A DNA stretch of 64,000 nt, taken from NCBI RefSeq assembly GCF_003332825.1, contig NZ_QIRF01000021.1, positions 1 through 64,000 on the forward strand, written 5' to 3'. Below, piece by piece: positions 8,491 through 18,069 of this stretch. The translations under genes and the position numbers were made by a program. Position 1 is the first letter of the stretch, and every line of letters starts with the position of its first letter. Source of the stretch: Dyella sp. C9. Its GTDB lineage: Bacteria > Pseudomonadota > Gammaproteobacteria > Xanthomonadales > Rhodanobacteraceae. Under the pieces are notes generated by a model. That model searched no databases, was not told where the DNA came from, and saw only the letters and a list, made by a program, of their open reading frames with translations.

Positions 8491-9435
8491 ATGACAGTGA
8501 AGCCAAGGCAACTGGTGGTACTGGGCGGCAGCGGCTTCGTCGGTAGCCACCTGCTGCCGCGGCTCGCGCAGGACGGCCATCGCATCCTGCTGCTGTCGCG
8601 CAACCGCGAGCTGCGCCGCGCGCTGGGCGTGCTGCCTTCGCTGCGCATTCGCAGCGTGGACGTCTATGACGGCAACGCACTGCGCCACCAGTTTGCCGGC
8701 GCCGACGCGGTGATCAACCTGGTGGGCATCCTCAACAACCAGGGCCAGCAGACCTTCCAGCGCGCCCACGTGGAACTTGGCCAGCGGGTGATCGCCGCCT
8801 GCCTTGCCGCCGGCGTACCACGCCTTCACCACATGAGCGCACTGAAGGCCGGGCAAGGCCTGTCGCGATACCTCAAGAGCAAGGGTGAAGCGGAAACGCA
8901 GGTGCGCAACTCCTCGCTGGACTGGACCATCTACCAGCCCAGCGTGATGTTCGGCGACGGTGCCGGGCTGGTCAGCCGTTTCGCCGGCCTGCTGCGGCAG
9001 ATGCCGGTGCTGCCGTTGGCGCGCGCCAGTTCACGCATGGCCCCCACCTGGGTCGGCGACGTGGCCGAGGCCATCGCGCGCTGCGTGGCCGATGACGCGC
9101 TCGGCCTGGACCGCAGCTTCGAGCTGTATGGGCCGGAGACACTCACCCTGGGCGAGATCGTGCACAAGATCCGCGACACCCTGGGCCTGCGCACGCCGAT
9201 CATCCCGCTGCCCGACGGCCTGGGACGGTTGCAGGCGCAGGTGGCGCAGATGCTGCCCGGCAAGCCGTTCTCGCTGGACAACTTCCGCACGCTGCGCACC
9301 GATTCGGTCGGCAAGCAGGACGGCTATACGGCGCTGGGCATCGAACCCCAGCCGCTCACGCCGTGGCTGCCGGTGCTGCTGCAGGCGCCACCACGGCAAC
9401 GCCGGCTCGCGCTCGCCCGCACGCAGCCGCGCTGA
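8491..9435 (+). CDS. NDUFA9-like NAD(P)-binding SDR protein
   Basis: Predicted 314-aa atypical short-chain dehydrogenase. The N-terminal Rossmann motif is VLGGSGFVGSHL, with NLVGILN in the middle and the family-typical SALKAG...YLKSKGEAE, so the catalytic YxxxK is replaced by a YLKSK arrangement. It belongs with the 'complex I NDUFA9 subunit family' proteins. In bacteria these are not proven parts of NADH dehydrogenase, and the role (quinone or lipid related, or structural NADPH binding) is unresolved. GGAG lies ahead of the ATG. It is 14 bases after slt and 55 bases before cca, which suggests co-transcription. Confidence 0.88.
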   Translation: MTVKPRQLVVLGGSGFVGSHLLPRLAQDGHRILLLSRNRELRRALGVLPSLRIRSVDVYDGNALRHQFAGADAVINLVGILNNQGQQTFQRAHVELGQRVIAACLAAGVPRLHHMSALKAGQGLSRYLKSKGEAETQVRNSSLDWTIYQPSVMFGDGAGLVSRFAGLLRQMPVLPLARASSRMAPTWVGDVAEAIARCVADDALGLDRSFELYGPETLTLGEIVHKIRDTLGLRTPIIPLPDGLGRLQAQVAQMLPGKPFSLDNFRTLRTDSVGKQDGYTALGIEPQPLTPWLPVLLQAPPRQRRLALARTQPR

Positions 9436-9490
9436 GCCCCGGCCAGCCTGGCCTGCCGTGCTGCCGCCGCCCTCGTGGCAAAATCAGCGC

Positions 9491-10720
9491 ATGCGCATCT
9501 ATCTCGTCGGCGGCGCCGTCCGCGACAAACTGCTGGACCGGGCGGTCACCGACCACGATCACGTGGTAGTGGGCGCACGCCCCGAGGAAATGCTCGCCGC
9601 GGGTTACCGGCCGGTGGGCAAGGACTTCCCGGTGTTCCTGCACCCGCACACCGGCGAGGAGTACGCGCTGGCGCGCACCGAGCGCAAGACCGGCCACGGC
9701 TACCACGGCTTTGCCTTCCATGCCGATCCGTCGGTGACGCTGGAAGAGGATCTGGCGCGGCGCGACCTCACCATCAATGCCATGGCGCAGGCCGAGGACG
9801 GCAGCCTGGTCGATCCCTTCGGCGGCGCGAGGGACCTGGAGCTGCGCCTGTTGCGCCACGTCTCGCCGGCCTTCGTGGAGGATCCGGTGCGCCTGCTGCG
9901 CGTCGCGCGCTTCGCCGCGCGCTTCGCGCCACTCGGTTTCCAGGTCGCCCCGGAAACCATGGCGCTGATGCAGCAGATGGTGCGGGACGGCGAGGTGGAC
10001 CACCTGGTGCCCGAGCGGGTGTGGCAGGAAACCCGCAAGGCACTGGCCGAGGCGCAGCCGTCCGCCTTCCTGCGCGTATTGCGCGAATCGGGCGCGCTGG
10101 CGGTGCTGTTTCCGGAAGTGGATGCCCTCTATGGCGTACCGCAGCGCGCCGAGTTCCATCCCGAGATCGACACCGGCGTGCACGTGGAAATGGTGCTGGA
10201 CATGGCCGCCCGCATTGCCCCAGGCAACGATGTGGTGGGCTTTTGTGCGCTCACCCACGACCTCGGCAAGGCGCTGACCCCGGCCGACGTGCTGCCCCGC
10301 CATGTCGGCCACGAGCACGCCGGCGTGGCACCACTGCGCCGGCTGGTGGCGCGGCTGAAGGTACCCACCGAGCACGCCGCGCTGGCCGAGCAGGTGTGCC
10401 GCGAGCACCTCAACGCCCACCGCGCCTTCGAGCTCAAGCCAGCCACGGTGCTGCGCCTGCTGGGCTCGCTGGATGCCCTGCGCAGGCCCGAGCGGCTGGC
10501 ACTGTTCCTGGCCGCCTGCGAGGCCGACAAGCGCGGCCGGCTGGGCCACCAGGACGACACCTATCCCCAGGCGGGCTATCTCCTGCGGGCCCGCGACGCC
10601 GCGGCCGGCGTGAGCGCAGAACCTTTTGTAGCCAAGGGCTTGCAGGGGCCGGCGATCGGCGAGGCGATGACCGAGGCCCGGGTTGCGGCCATCGCGGCCC
10701 TGGACCGTTCCCCAGCCTGA
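9491..10720 (+). CDS. cca: Multifunctional CCA-adding enzyme (tRNA nucleotidyltransferase)
   Basis: Predicted 409 aa. Adds and repairs the 3' CCA of tRNAs from CTP and ATP. The class II nucleotidyltransferase head shows GGAVRDKLL and DHDHVVVG (metal carboxylates) at the N-terminus, then RRDLTINAMA and the RLLRVARFAARF neck helix. A C-terminal HD phosphohydrolase domain is present (THDLGK, HVGHEHAG), as in the E. coli-type enzyme with 2',3'-cyclic phosphodiesterase and phosphatase activities. ATG 9491 gives the canonical MRIYLVGGAVRD start; the longer open frame is overlap with the SDR gene. Confidence 0.97.
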   Translation: MRIYLVGGAVRDKLLDRAVTDHDHVVVGARPEEMLAAGYRPVGKDFPVFLHPHTGEEYALARTERKTGHGYHGFAFHADPSVTLEEDLARRDLTINAMAQAEDGSLVDPFGGARDLELRLLRHVSPAFVEDPVRLLRVARFAARFAPLGFQVAPETMALMQQMVRDGEVDHLVPERVWQETRKALAEAQPSAFLRVLRESGALAVLFPEVDALYGVPQRAEFHPEIDTGVHVEMVLDMAARIAPGNDVVGFCALTHDLGKALTPADVLPRHVGHEHAGVAPLRRLVARLKVPTEHAALAEQVCREHLNAHRAFELKPATVLRLLGSLDALRRPERLALFLAACEADKRGRLGHQDDTYPQAGYLLRARDAAAGVSAEPFVAKGLQGPAIGEAMTEARVAAIAALDRSPA

Positions 10721-10816
10721 ACGGCCGGGGGCCCCGGAAAGCTTCGCGGAAGACAGCTGTTTCTAAGGTTACGGGTTCACACTCGCCCGCGATCCCACGC
10801 GCCGTCTCCCGACGTG

Positions 10817-10822
10817 TATAAA
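10817..10822 (+). promoter_or_regulatory. Candidate -10 box for the LtaS-like gene
   Basis: TATAAA stands out in a GC-rich 163-base gap and lies about 60 bases before the GTG start. No good -35 is found at 17 bases, so this is a weak call. Confidence 0.4.
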
Positions 10823-10883
10823 GGCGGGTCGCTGTAGCCCTGCCCGATGGCACGGCGCTTTAAATCTCTGTCCGGAGTCGTCC

Positions 10884-12839
10884 GTGTCGACCGCATCCAA
10901 CCCGCCCTCGCCGTTGCGCCAGCGCTTTCGCCCCCTGGTCTGGCTGGCCGTCAGCTACCTGCTGATCGGCGTGGCAACGCGCATCGCCCTGTTGTTCATG
11001 GCGGGCAGCGGTGTGCCGCACAACCCGCTGTACTGGGCCTATGCATTCGGCGTCGGCGCCGCCTACGACTCGATCGCATTCATCTACCTGGCGTGGCCGA
11101 TGATGCTGTACCTGTGGCTGGTACCACAGCGCATCTACCTGTCGCGCGTGGGCCAGTGGCTGCTGTACGCAGGTGGCGCGGTGCTGTTGTTCGCGCTGCT
11201 GTTCGTGGGCGCCTCGGAACTGGTGTTCTGGGGTGAATTCGGTACGCGCTTCAACTTCATCGCGGTCGACTACCTGGTTTACACCACCGAGGTGATCGGC
11301 AACATCCGCGAGTCCTACCCACTCGGCACCTGGATCAGCCTGCTCGCACTGTTCACCCTGCTGGTGGTGTGGTTCACCCGCGGCGGGCTGCGCGCCGAAG
11401 ACGGCGGCACGCGGCTCCTTCAGCGCGGCAAGGTGGTGCTGGTGTGGCTGGTGATCACGGTGGTGACCGCCGTGGCCATCAAGGGCACCTACAAGGACCG
11501 CACCGACAACGCCTACGTCAACGAGCTGTCCGGCAACGGCGTGTACGAATTCTTCGCCGCCTTCCGCAGCAGCCACCTCGACTACTCGCGCTTCTACCGC
11601 ACGCTGCCGCAGGAGCAGGCTTTCCAGCGCGTGCGCGAACTGGTGAAAACGCCCGAGGCCACTTTCGCCGACGACGACCCGCAGGACCTTACCCGCGAGA
11701 TCCGCCATGCCGGCCCCGAGAAACACCTCAACGTGGTGCTGATCAGCGTGGAAAGCCTCTCGGCCGACTTCCTCAAGGAGTTCGGCGACAAGCGCGGCAT
11801 CACGCCCAACCTCGACGCACTGATCGGCCAGAGCATGTTCTTCGACAACCTCTACGCCAACGGCACCCGCACGGTGCGCGGCCTGGAAGCGCTGTCGCTG
11901 TCGGTGCCACCGACGCCGGGAGACTCCATCGTCAAGGCGCACAACAACGAAAACCTGTTCTCGGTGGCCGGCGTGTTCAACGACCGCGGCTACCAGTCCG
12001 ATTTTGTCTACGGTGGCTACGGCTACTTCGACAACATGAATTATTTCTTCGCGCACAACGGCTATCGCGCGGTGGACCGCAACGACATCGGCAAGGGCGA
12101 GACGATCCACCACGAAAACGTGTGGGGCGTGGCGGACGAAGACCTCTACACGCTCGCCCTCAAGCAGATGGACGAGATCCATGCGCAGGGCAAGCCGTTC
12201 TTCCTGCACATCATGACTACCTCCAACCACCGGCCGTTCACCGTGCCGGCCAATCGCGTGCCGCAGAAGAACGGCACGCGCGAGGCGGCCGTCGCCTATA
12301 CCGACTGGTCCATCGCCGACTTCATCAAGCGCGCGCAGTCCAAGCCGTACTTCGATGACACCGTGTTCGTGATCACCGCCGACCATTGCGCGTCAAGCGC
12401 CGGTCGCACCAGCGTGCCGATCAACCGCTACCACATCCCGCTGTGGATCTACGCACCCAAGCACATCCCGCCGCAGCGGGTGTCGCGCCAGATGTCCCAG
12501 GTGGACATCATGCCCACCGTGCTCGGACTGCTGAACTTCAGCTACCGCAGCCGCTTCTTCGGCGCCGACATCTTCCAGCTGGAGCCCGGTCGCGAACGCG
12601 CCTTCCCGGCCACCTACGAGAAGCTCGGCTACCTGCATGGCGACGTGCTCTCGATCCTCGAGCCGCAACGCCGGCTGGAGCAGGTACGCCCGGACTTCCA
12701 GACCGGCGATGCCGTGCCCAACCGGCCGGTCGACCAGGGCCAGGTGGACGATGCCACCGCCTACTACCAAGTGGCCGCCTACCTGTTCAAGCACGGCCTG
12801 ATGGTGCGTAAAACGGACGACAGCAAGCCGGTGAACTGA
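10884..12839 (+). CDS. LtaS-like phosphoglycerol transferase / sulfatase-fold membrane enzyme
   Basis: Predicted 651 aa. Five membrane helices occupy roughly residues 12-195, followed by a periplasmic alkaline-phosphatase-superfamily domain. Visible are the NVVLISVES metal strand, the candidate catalytic Thr in NGTRTVRG, FFLHIMTTSNHRPF and the metal-binding TADHCAS. Gram-negative members transfer phosphoglycerol-type groups to periplasmic glycans or lipids (family knowledge); the acceptor here is unknown, though the GH17 glucan enzyme lies 4.7 kb away. The start is GTG, with GGAG 7 bases upstream. Convergent with the MidA-like gene with 10 bases between stops. Confidence 0.85.
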   Translation: MSTASNPPSPLRQRFRPLVWLAVSYLLIGVATRIALLFMAGSGVPHNPLYWAYAFGVGAAYDSIAFIYLAWPMMLYLWLVPQRIYLSRVGQWLLYAGGAVLLFALLFVGASELVFWGEFGTRFNFIAVDYLVYTTEVIGNIRESYPLGTWISLLALFTLLVVWFTRGGLRAEDGGTRLLQRGKVVLVWLVITVVTAVAIKGTYKDRTDNAYVNELSGNGVYEFFAAFRSSHLDYSRFYRTLPQEQAFQRVRELVKTPEATFADDDPQDLTREIRHAGPEKHLNVVLISVESLSADFLKEFGDKRGITPNLDALIGQSMFFDNLYANGTRTVRGLEALSLSVPPTPGDSIVKAHNNENLFSVAGVFNDRGYQSDFVYGGYGYFDNMNYFFAHNGYRAVDRNDIGKGETIHHENVWGVADEDLYTLALKQMDEIHAQGKPFFLHIMTTSNHRPFTVPANRVPQKNGTREAAVAYTDWSIADFIKRAQSKPYFDDTVFVITADHCASSAGRTSVPINRYHIPLWIYAPKHIPPQRVSRQMSQVDIMPTVLGLLNFSYRSRFFGADIFQLEPGRERAFPATYEKLGYLHGDVLSILEPQRRLEQVRPDFQTGDAVPNRPVDQGQVDDATAYYQVAAYLFKHGLMVRKTDDSKPVN

Positions 12840-12840
12840 A

Positions 12841-12862
12841 CGACCGGCCTTACAGCCGGTCG
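12841..12862. terminator. Short hairpin between convergent stops
   Basis: CGACCGGC (12841-12848) pairs with GCCGGTCG (12855-12862) round a CTTACA loop that contains the stop codon of the minus-strand gene. No T-tract, so only a weak bidirectional terminator candidate. Confidence 0.4.
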
Positions 12863-14043
12863 CCCTGGTCGGCCTCGAGCAGGTCGGCCGGCAGCGGCAC
12901 CATGTCCATGTTGCGGGCGAACAGCATCGCCTGGAAGCGCTCGCCCATCTGGTCGGGCATGGTGAGCTTCTTCACCTCCTGCGAGAGGCGATAGCGGACA
13001 GCCTCGTCGGACGCCTGCTCGTAGGCAGCCTCGAAAGCCTGCTGCAGCCCGCAGCCGATCAGAAACTGCGCCTGCGGCATGTAGCCGGCCACACCGAAAC
13101 CGGCGCCATTGCCGGCCTCGGCCAGCGCGGTGAAGTCCACCGAAGCCGTGAGGTCATTGAGGCCCGGCAGATGCAGCGGGTCGTTGTGCGAGCGGTGGCG
13201 GTAATAGGCACGCAGCGTGCCGTCGTTGCGCTCGGGCAGGTAGTACTCGCGGCGCACGTAGCCATAGTCGATGAACAGCATCAGGCCTGCGGTCAGGCTG
13301 CCGGCGATGGCCTGCACCCAGTACGGCAACTGCGGCAGCACTTCCGAACGATAGCCATCGGGAAACTCGGCTTCGAGGTCCCGCTCGAGATGGCGAACGG
13401 CGCCCGATACCAGCGCATCGGCCGGGCGGTCCACGCGCATCAGCCGGCCTTCGCCATCGAGCGCCACGTACTCCTCATAGACCTCGCCGGCGCGCATCGC
13501 GAATCGCGTGGTGGGCAAGGCATCGATCACCTCGTTGGCGAACAGCACGCCCTGCCAGTCCTGCTCGGGCGGACGATTGAGCCATAGCACGCGCGCAAAC
13601 ACGTCGGCCGGCAGCGCCGCCTCCAGCCGGTCGCGCTGGCGCTCGCGCAGGTCGGCGCTGGGCTCCAGGATCAGGTAATGGCGCGGCAATGCCCCGACCT
13701 CCGCAAACGCCTTCAGCGCCGCCTCGGCGAACGCGCCGCTGCCACCGCCCAGTTCGAGGAAATCGGCGTTGTCGCCGAGCATCTCCAGCGCAGGATAGGT
13801 CGCGTTGACCACGCAACGGGCGAACAACTCACCCAGTTCCGGCGCGGTGATGAAGTCGCCGGCTTCGCCGAACTTGGTCTTGCCCGCGCTGTAGTAACCC
13901 AGCCCCGGCGCATACAGGCAGCGCTCCATGTACTGGGCGAACGGCATGGGGCCGTGTGCGGCGATCTCTTCGCGCAGGCGGGCCAGCAGCCGGTCGGAGT
14001 GGGCGCGCTCGTCGGCGCCGGGATCGGGAAGGGGGGAAGACAT
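12850..14043 (-). CDS. MidA/NDUFAF7-type SAM-dependent methyltransferase
   Basis: Predicted 397-aa class I methyltransferase of the COG1565 (former DUF185) family. The typical opening GPMPFAQYMERCLYAPGLGYY is followed by GDFITAPELG and the SAM-site FLELGGGSGAF. FANEVIDALP, VLFIDYGY-like LFIDYGY and AYYRHRSHNDP follow. The mitochondrial member methylates an arginine of complex I subunit NDUFS2; the bacterial substrate is not established. Three in-frame starts occur. ATG 14043 is chosen because GCAGG lies 8 bases upstream; ATG 14049 is only 2 bases from it. A small amount of N-terminal uncertainty remains. Confidence 0.9.
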   Translation of the reverse strand: MSSPLPDPGADERAHSDRLLARLREEIAAHGPMPFAQYMERCLYAPGLGYYSAGKTKFGEAGDFITAPELGELFARCVVNATYPALEMLGDNADFLELGGGSGAFAEAALKAFAEVGALPRHYLILEPSADLRERQRDRLEAALPADVFARVLWLNRPPEQDWQGVLFANEVIDALPTTRFAMRAGEVYEEYVALDGEGRLMRVDRPADALVSGAVRHLERDLEAEFPDGYRSEVLPQLPYWVQAIAGSLTAGLMLFIDYGYVRREYYLPERNDGTLRAYYRHRSHNDPLHLPGLNDLTASVDFTALAEAGNGAGFGVAGYMPQAQFLIGCGLQQAFEAAYEQASDEAVRYRLSQEVKKLTMPDQMGERFQAMLFARNMDMVPLPADLLEADQGDRL

Positions 14044-14083
14044 GCGCATCGCCTGCAGGGAAACGCACGAAGGATAACCCATG

Positions 14084-14123
14084 CCCCGCCATAGCCCCGT
14101 GAGGGAGGAAGGCTATGGCGGGG
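14084..14123 (-). terminator. Long hairpin downstream of TonB receptor 1
   Basis: CCCCGCCATAGCC (14084-14096) is the exact complement of 14111-14123, a 13-bp stem with a 14-base loop, about 75 bases past the receptor stop codon and just upstream of the methyltransferase. No U-run follows on the minus strand. It may stabilise or end the receptor transcript. Confidence 0.55.
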
Positions 14124-14195
14124 ACATCGGCCCAGCTGACTGGCTGCGCGCGTCGCCGCTCAGGCCATGCTGCCGGCGACACGCGGGAGGAGACA

Positions 14196-16406
14196 TCAGA
14201 AGCTGAAGTCCTTCTGCAGCGTGAGGTACACGCCGCGACGCGGACCGAACTGCGGCGCGCCCACGCCCACGCCGGTGCCGCTGCGCAGTTCGTACGAGCG
14301 GTCTAGCGCGTTGATCAACGCCAGCTGCGTGTGGAACTTGCCGGTGCTGTCGAAGTTGAAGTCGTGCGACACGCTCATGTTGAGCTGGAAGTAGTACGGC
14401 AGCGACAGGCCATTGGGCACTTCGCCGTCTTCGCGCAGGCCGCTGCCGAACAGGTAGTTCGCGCCCACCTTGGTGTTCTCGTCGCTGAAGGTGTAGCTGA
14501 TGCCACCGGACGAGGTCAGCTTCTGGTCGTGGTCCAGGTGGATCCAGTTGTCCGCGATGTAGGCCAGCTCGGCCGGATCGAAGTTGTACTGGCTGGTGAT
14601 CACGTCCTTGCCCATGGCGCGGTTGTAGGCAAAGTTGAAGTAGGCGGACACCGGACCACTGTCGTAGTTGAGCGAGAACTCCACGCCACGCACGCGGCCG
14701 TAGCGGTAATTGAAGGTGGAGTACACCAGCGCCGTGCCGAACTGGCCTTCATCCTGCAGCCGGCTGACATCGCGATAGTAGGCATCGAGGCCCAGCGTCC
14801 AGGCCGAACCGATGCTCTGCTGGATGCCCAGGTCGTAATAGTTCGAGCGCTCGGCCAGCGGCGTGTTGTTGCCGTAGTCCTTCACCGCATTGGTAGTGTT
14901 GTTGAAGGCGTCGATGTCCTTGGACGAGATCAGCTCGGTCGCCGGCGGAGTGAAGTAGCGCGAGTAACCGGCGTGCACGGTGGTGCTGTCGGTGGCCTGC
15001 CACACCACGCCCACGCGCGGGCTCAGCTGGCTTTCGGTGCGGAACGCCTCGTACTGGTCACCGCGCAGGCCGTAGTTCAGCGTCCAGTTGTCGCTGATGT
15101 TCCACTCGTCCTGCACATAGGCAGCCCAGGTGCGCGCGATGATGGTGTCGCCGGTGAAGATGTTGAACGGCACCGTGCTGGTCTGGCTGCCATCCGGATT
15201 GGCCGGGAACACCAGCGAGTTGGTGTTGGTGGTGGCCCGGTCGAAGTTGCCGTACAAGCCATAACGCAGCGTATGCGTACCGCCCCAGGGCGTGGAGAAA
15301 TCGGCCTGCACGGTGCTGGCACGATCGACCTGGTTGATGCTGGCCGCAACGCCGGTGAACATCAGGTCGCCGATGTCATCGGGGATGTACTGCAGGCCGC
15401 TGTAGCGCTGGCCCAGCGACACCTGGTAAGCCGTATCGCCCAGCTTGCCCTGCAGCGACAGCGTACCGAAGCGGGTCTGCTCGTTCTGGCGATCGTTGAT
15501 GTCGGCCGAGTTGTAGTTCACCGTGTCCAGGTAGCCGAACTGCGGCTCCTGGTTCGGGTTGTTCGGAATCTGGAAACGGTTGTTGGCCACGCCGAACATG
15601 AAGCTCAGGCGCGTGTCGTTGTTGATCAGGTAGCTGATGTCGCCAAATGCCTTGACCTGGTTGGTGTGGTCGTGGATCGGCTTGCGGCTGGAGGTCGGAT
15701 TCTCGATGCCGACGTCGTTCTCCATGTAGTTCGCGGTGATGAAGTAGCTCCAGCGATCATTGCTGCCCCACAGCGAGGCGTTCGGATTGATCGTGCCGAA
15801 CGAGCCGCCGGTGATGCCGACGCTGCCGCCGTTGCCCAGCGACGAACCGGTCTTGGTGGTGATGTCGACCACCGCCGCCGTACGCTCGCCGTACTGCGCC
15901 GGCAGCGCGCCGTCGAGCAGGGTCACGCTCTGGATCGTGCGCGCGTCCAGGGTCTGGCCGAAGCCGGCGATCGACTCGGGCAGCATCACGCCGTTGACGC
16001 GGTACTGCAGGTTGGCGTGGTCACCACGCACGTGGAGCTGGCCGTAGGAATCCTGCACTACACCCGGCGCCTGCAGGATCACCTGGTTGAGCGGGGTGGA
16101 CTCGCCCAGCGGCATGGCCTGGATCGCCTTCGAATCGATCACGTACTGGCTGCTGCCGGTATCCGGGGACAGCGAGTTGCGTGCCTGGTCGAGCGCGGCG
16201 TTCACATCCACCGCACCCAGCTGCTGCACCTTCTGCGGCTTGTTGCGGGCCGCCGGGGTGTTGGTGTTGCCCGTGGTGGCGGCATCGCTGCTGCTGGCGG
16301 CCGGGGCGACCGTGCTGGAATCGGGATTCTGGCTGGTCTGGGCGAAGGCCGCCGGGGCGGCGCCCAATGCAACGGCAAGACTCAAGGCAAGCAAGGTACG
16401 GTTCAT
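14196..16406 (-). CDS. TonB-dependent outer-membrane receptor 1
   Basis: Predicted 736 aa. Signal peptide of about 22 residues (ends AAFAQ), a low-complexity Ala/Ser/Thr stretch, a plug domain (LNQVILQAPGVVQ, QLHVRGDHANLQYRVNG, YGERTAAVVDITTK) and a 22-strand-type barrel rich in alternating aromatic/polar strands, ending in a terminal Phe (KDFSF) as expected for BamA-dependent folding. The ligand cannot be inferred, because no siderophore, B12 or sugar genes flank it. No separate TonB or ExbBD gene is in the window. It is monocistronic between hairpin 14084-14123 and promoter 16447-16475. Confidence 0.93.
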   Translation of the reverse strand: MNRTLLALSLAVALGAAPAAFAQTSQNPDSSTVAPAASSSDAATTGNTNTPAARNKPQKVQQLGAVDVNAALDQARNSLSPDTGSSQYVIDSKAIQAMPLGESTPLNQVILQAPGVVQDSYGQLHVRGDHANLQYRVNGVMLPESIAGFGQTLDARTIQSVTLLDGALPAQYGERTAAVVDITTKTGSSLGNGGSVGITGGSFGTINPNASLWGSNDRWSYFITANYMENDVGIENPTSSRKPIHDHTNQVKAFGDISYLINNDTRLSFMFGVANNRFQIPNNPNQEPQFGYLDTVNYNSADINDRQNEQTRFGTLSLQGKLGDTAYQVSLGQRYSGLQYIPDDIGDLMFTGVAASINQVDRASTVQADFSTPWGGTHTLRYGLYGNFDRATTNTNSLVFPANPDGSQTSTVPFNIFTGDTIIARTWAAYVQDEWNISDNWTLNYGLRGDQYEAFRTESQLSPRVGVVWQATDSTTVHAGYSRYFTPPATELISSKDIDAFNNTTNAVKDYGNNTPLAERSNYYDLGIQQSIGSAWTLGLDAYYRDVSRLQDEGQFGTALVYSTFNYRYGRVRGVEFSLNYDSGPVSAYFNFAYNRAMGKDVITSQYNFDPAELAYIADNWIHLDHDQKLTSSGGISYTFSDENTKVGANYLFGSGLREDGEVPNGLSLPYYFQLNMSVSHDFNFDSTGKFHTQLALINALDRSYELRSGTGVGVGAPQFGPRRGVYLTLQKDFSF

Positions 16407-16446
16407 GGGATTCCGGAAAGGGGCGGTGAAGTTTTAGTTTCGATAC

Positions 16447-16475
16447 GTTATAACATATCCATATCGAACGGTTAA
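16447..16475 (-). promoter_or_regulatory. Promoter of TonB receptor 1
   Basis: On the minus strand TTAACC (16470-16475) and TATAAC (16447-16452) are spaced by 17 bases; matches are 4/6 and 5/6. The region is an AT-rich island in GC-rich DNA. The leader to the receptor ATG would be about 35 nt. Confidence 0.65.
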
Positions 16476-16604
16476 CCGCCTGCGCCAGAAGTCATGCCTG
16501 CCGGCCTGGTTCCCGGGCCGATCAGCCGGGCTCAGGCGGGTTTCACACCGCTGGCCTAGACTGGGTCGCCAGACGGTAGCAGCCGTCGCCGCGACGCGCA
16601 GGCC

Positions 16605-17240
16605 ATGTCCAAATCCTCCTCCCAGCTACCGGCGGTGATCACCGACCACAGCCGCGTGACCCAGGCGATCCTGGATTTCGTCAGCGAGATCCCCGACAGC
16701 CGGGTCGAAGGCAGCCCCGACCCCGAGCGCGAGGCCCAGCGCCTGGCCAACCGGGCCGCCCAGCGTGCGGCGCTGACCGCAGGCTCGCTGGCCCTGCCCC
16801 CGGGCCCGCTGGGCTGGCTGACCGTACTGCCCGAGCTGATCGCCATCTGGAAGATCCAGGCGCAGATGGTCAGCGACATCGCCGCCGCCTACGGCCAGCA
16901 CGCCGGACTGGGGCGCGAACAGATGCTGTGGTGCCTGTTCCGCCATACCGCCGCGCAGGCCTTCCGCGACCTGGTAGTACGCGTGGGCGATCGCCTGTTC
17001 TTTCGCAGGGTGACCTATACGGTGGCCGAGCGCATCGCCAAGACGGTGGGCATCAAGGTCACCCAGCGCGCCGTCGGCAACGGCATTTCGCGCTGGCTAC
17101 CGGTGGTGGGCGCCATGGGCGTGGGCGCCTATGCCTATTACGACACCGGACAGGTGGCGCGCACCGCCATCGCGCTGTTCAAGGGCGGCATCGAGACCGA
17201 ACTGGCACCGGCCGACGACGCCACCCCGCCGGCGGGATGA
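16605..17240 (+). CDS. EcsC-like hypothetical protein
   Basis: Predicted 211 aa. No signal peptide at the N-terminus. A central hydrophobic patch (LALPPGPLGWLTVLPELIAIW, about 66-86) and a second one near the C-terminus (WLPVVGAMGVGAYAYY) are arranged as in EcsC-domain proteins, whose biochemical role is unknown. I assign the family only tentatively. It begins at ATG 16605 with a weak CGCAGG site. It is followed 58 bases later by the pteridine reductase gene on the same strand, possibly co-transcribed. Confidence 0.65.
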   Translation: MSKSSSQLPAVITDHSRVTQAILDFVSEIPDSRVEGSPDPEREAQRLANRAAQRAALTAGSLALPPGPLGWLTVLPELIAIWKIQAQMVSDIAAAYGQHAGLGREQMLWCLFRHTAAQAFRDLVVRVGDRLFFRRVTYTVAERIAKTVGIKVTQRAVGNGISRWLPVVGAMGVGAYAYYDTGQVARTAIALFKGGIETELAPADDATPPAG

Positions 17241-17298
17241 CGCGCACGCGCCTTTGCGTCAAGCTCGCAGCCCTGTCGCGTCACGCAGGAGCCCACGC

Positions 17299-18045
17299 AT
17301 GAGTCCACGCCATGAGCGCCCCGTCGTCCTTGTCACCGGCGCCGGCCGGCGGGTGGGCGCGGTGATTGCCCGCACACTGCATGCGGCCGGCTACGACCTC
17401 GCCCTGCACTATCGCCGCTCCGCCGCCGACGCCGAACTGCTGGCCGCCTCGCTGGAGCGCCAGCGCAGCGGCAGCACCTTCACCGTGGCCGGCGAACTGG
17501 CCGATACCGACGCGCTACCGGACATGGTGGCGCGCGTGCTGTCGCGCTATGGCCGGCTCGATGCCCTGGTCAACAACGCCTCGGCGTTCTATCCCACGCC
17601 CGTAGGCACGGCGACGCTGGCGCAATGGAACGAGCTGTTCGCATCCAATGCCCAGGCACCGTTCTTCCTGGCCCAGGCGGCCACGCCCGCGCTGCGCGAG
17701 GCAGGCGGTGCCATCGTCAACCTGGTGGACATCTACGCCGAGCGTCCGCTGGCCAATCACCCGCTGTACTGCATGGCCAAGGCGGCGCTCGAGGCGATGA
17801 CGCGTTCCCTGGCGCTGGACCTGGGGCCCGACGTGCGGGTGAACGGCGTAGCGCCCGGTGCGGTGATGTGGCCCAGCGAGGGCAAGCCCTATGACGACCA
17901 GCAGGCCATGCTGGCGCGCACTCCGCTGAAGCGCGCCGGCTCGCCCGAGGACGTGGCCGGCGCCGTGCTGTGGCTGCTGCGCGATGCGCCGTTCGTCACC
18001 GGGCAGATCATTCGCGTGGACGGCGGGCGGACCCTGTCGGTGTAA
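17299..18045 (+). CDS. Pteridine reductase (SDR family)
   Basis: Predicted 248-aa NADPH-dependent short-chain reductase. The cofactor motif TGAGRRVG fits the TGxxxRxG signature that separates pteridine reductases (PTR1/FolM type) from ordinary SDRs (TGxxxGxG). NNASAFYPTP, an Asp in the DIYAERPL segment and YCMAK (YxxxK) follow in the expected order. It reduces dihydrobiopterin/dihydrofolate-like pterins (family knowledge). folK and folB lie within 4 kb on the opposite strand, supporting a role in pterin/folate metabolism. CAGGAG precedes the chosen ATG; the longer frame is an overlap artefact. Confidence 0.88.
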   Translation: MSPRHERPVVLVTGAGRRVGAVIARTLHAAGYDLALHYRRSAADAELLAASLERQRSGSTFTVAGELADTDALPDMVARVLSRYGRLDALVNNASAFYPTPVGTATLAQWNELFASNAQAPFFLAQAATPALREAGGAIVNLVDIYAERPLANHPLYCMAKAALEAMTRSLALDLGPDVRVNGVAPGAVMWPSEGKPYDDQQAMLARTPLKRAGSPEDVAGAVLWLLRDAPFVTGQIIRVDGGRTLSV

Positions 18046-18069
18046 CGCCCGCCGGTATTCCCTGGTGAT

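Noticed and set aside
14331..16475. 714-codon plus-strand frame opposite TonB receptor 1
   Set aside because: Antisense shadow; the product is repetitive Val/Ala/Gly/His/Arg and has no signal peptide or domain.
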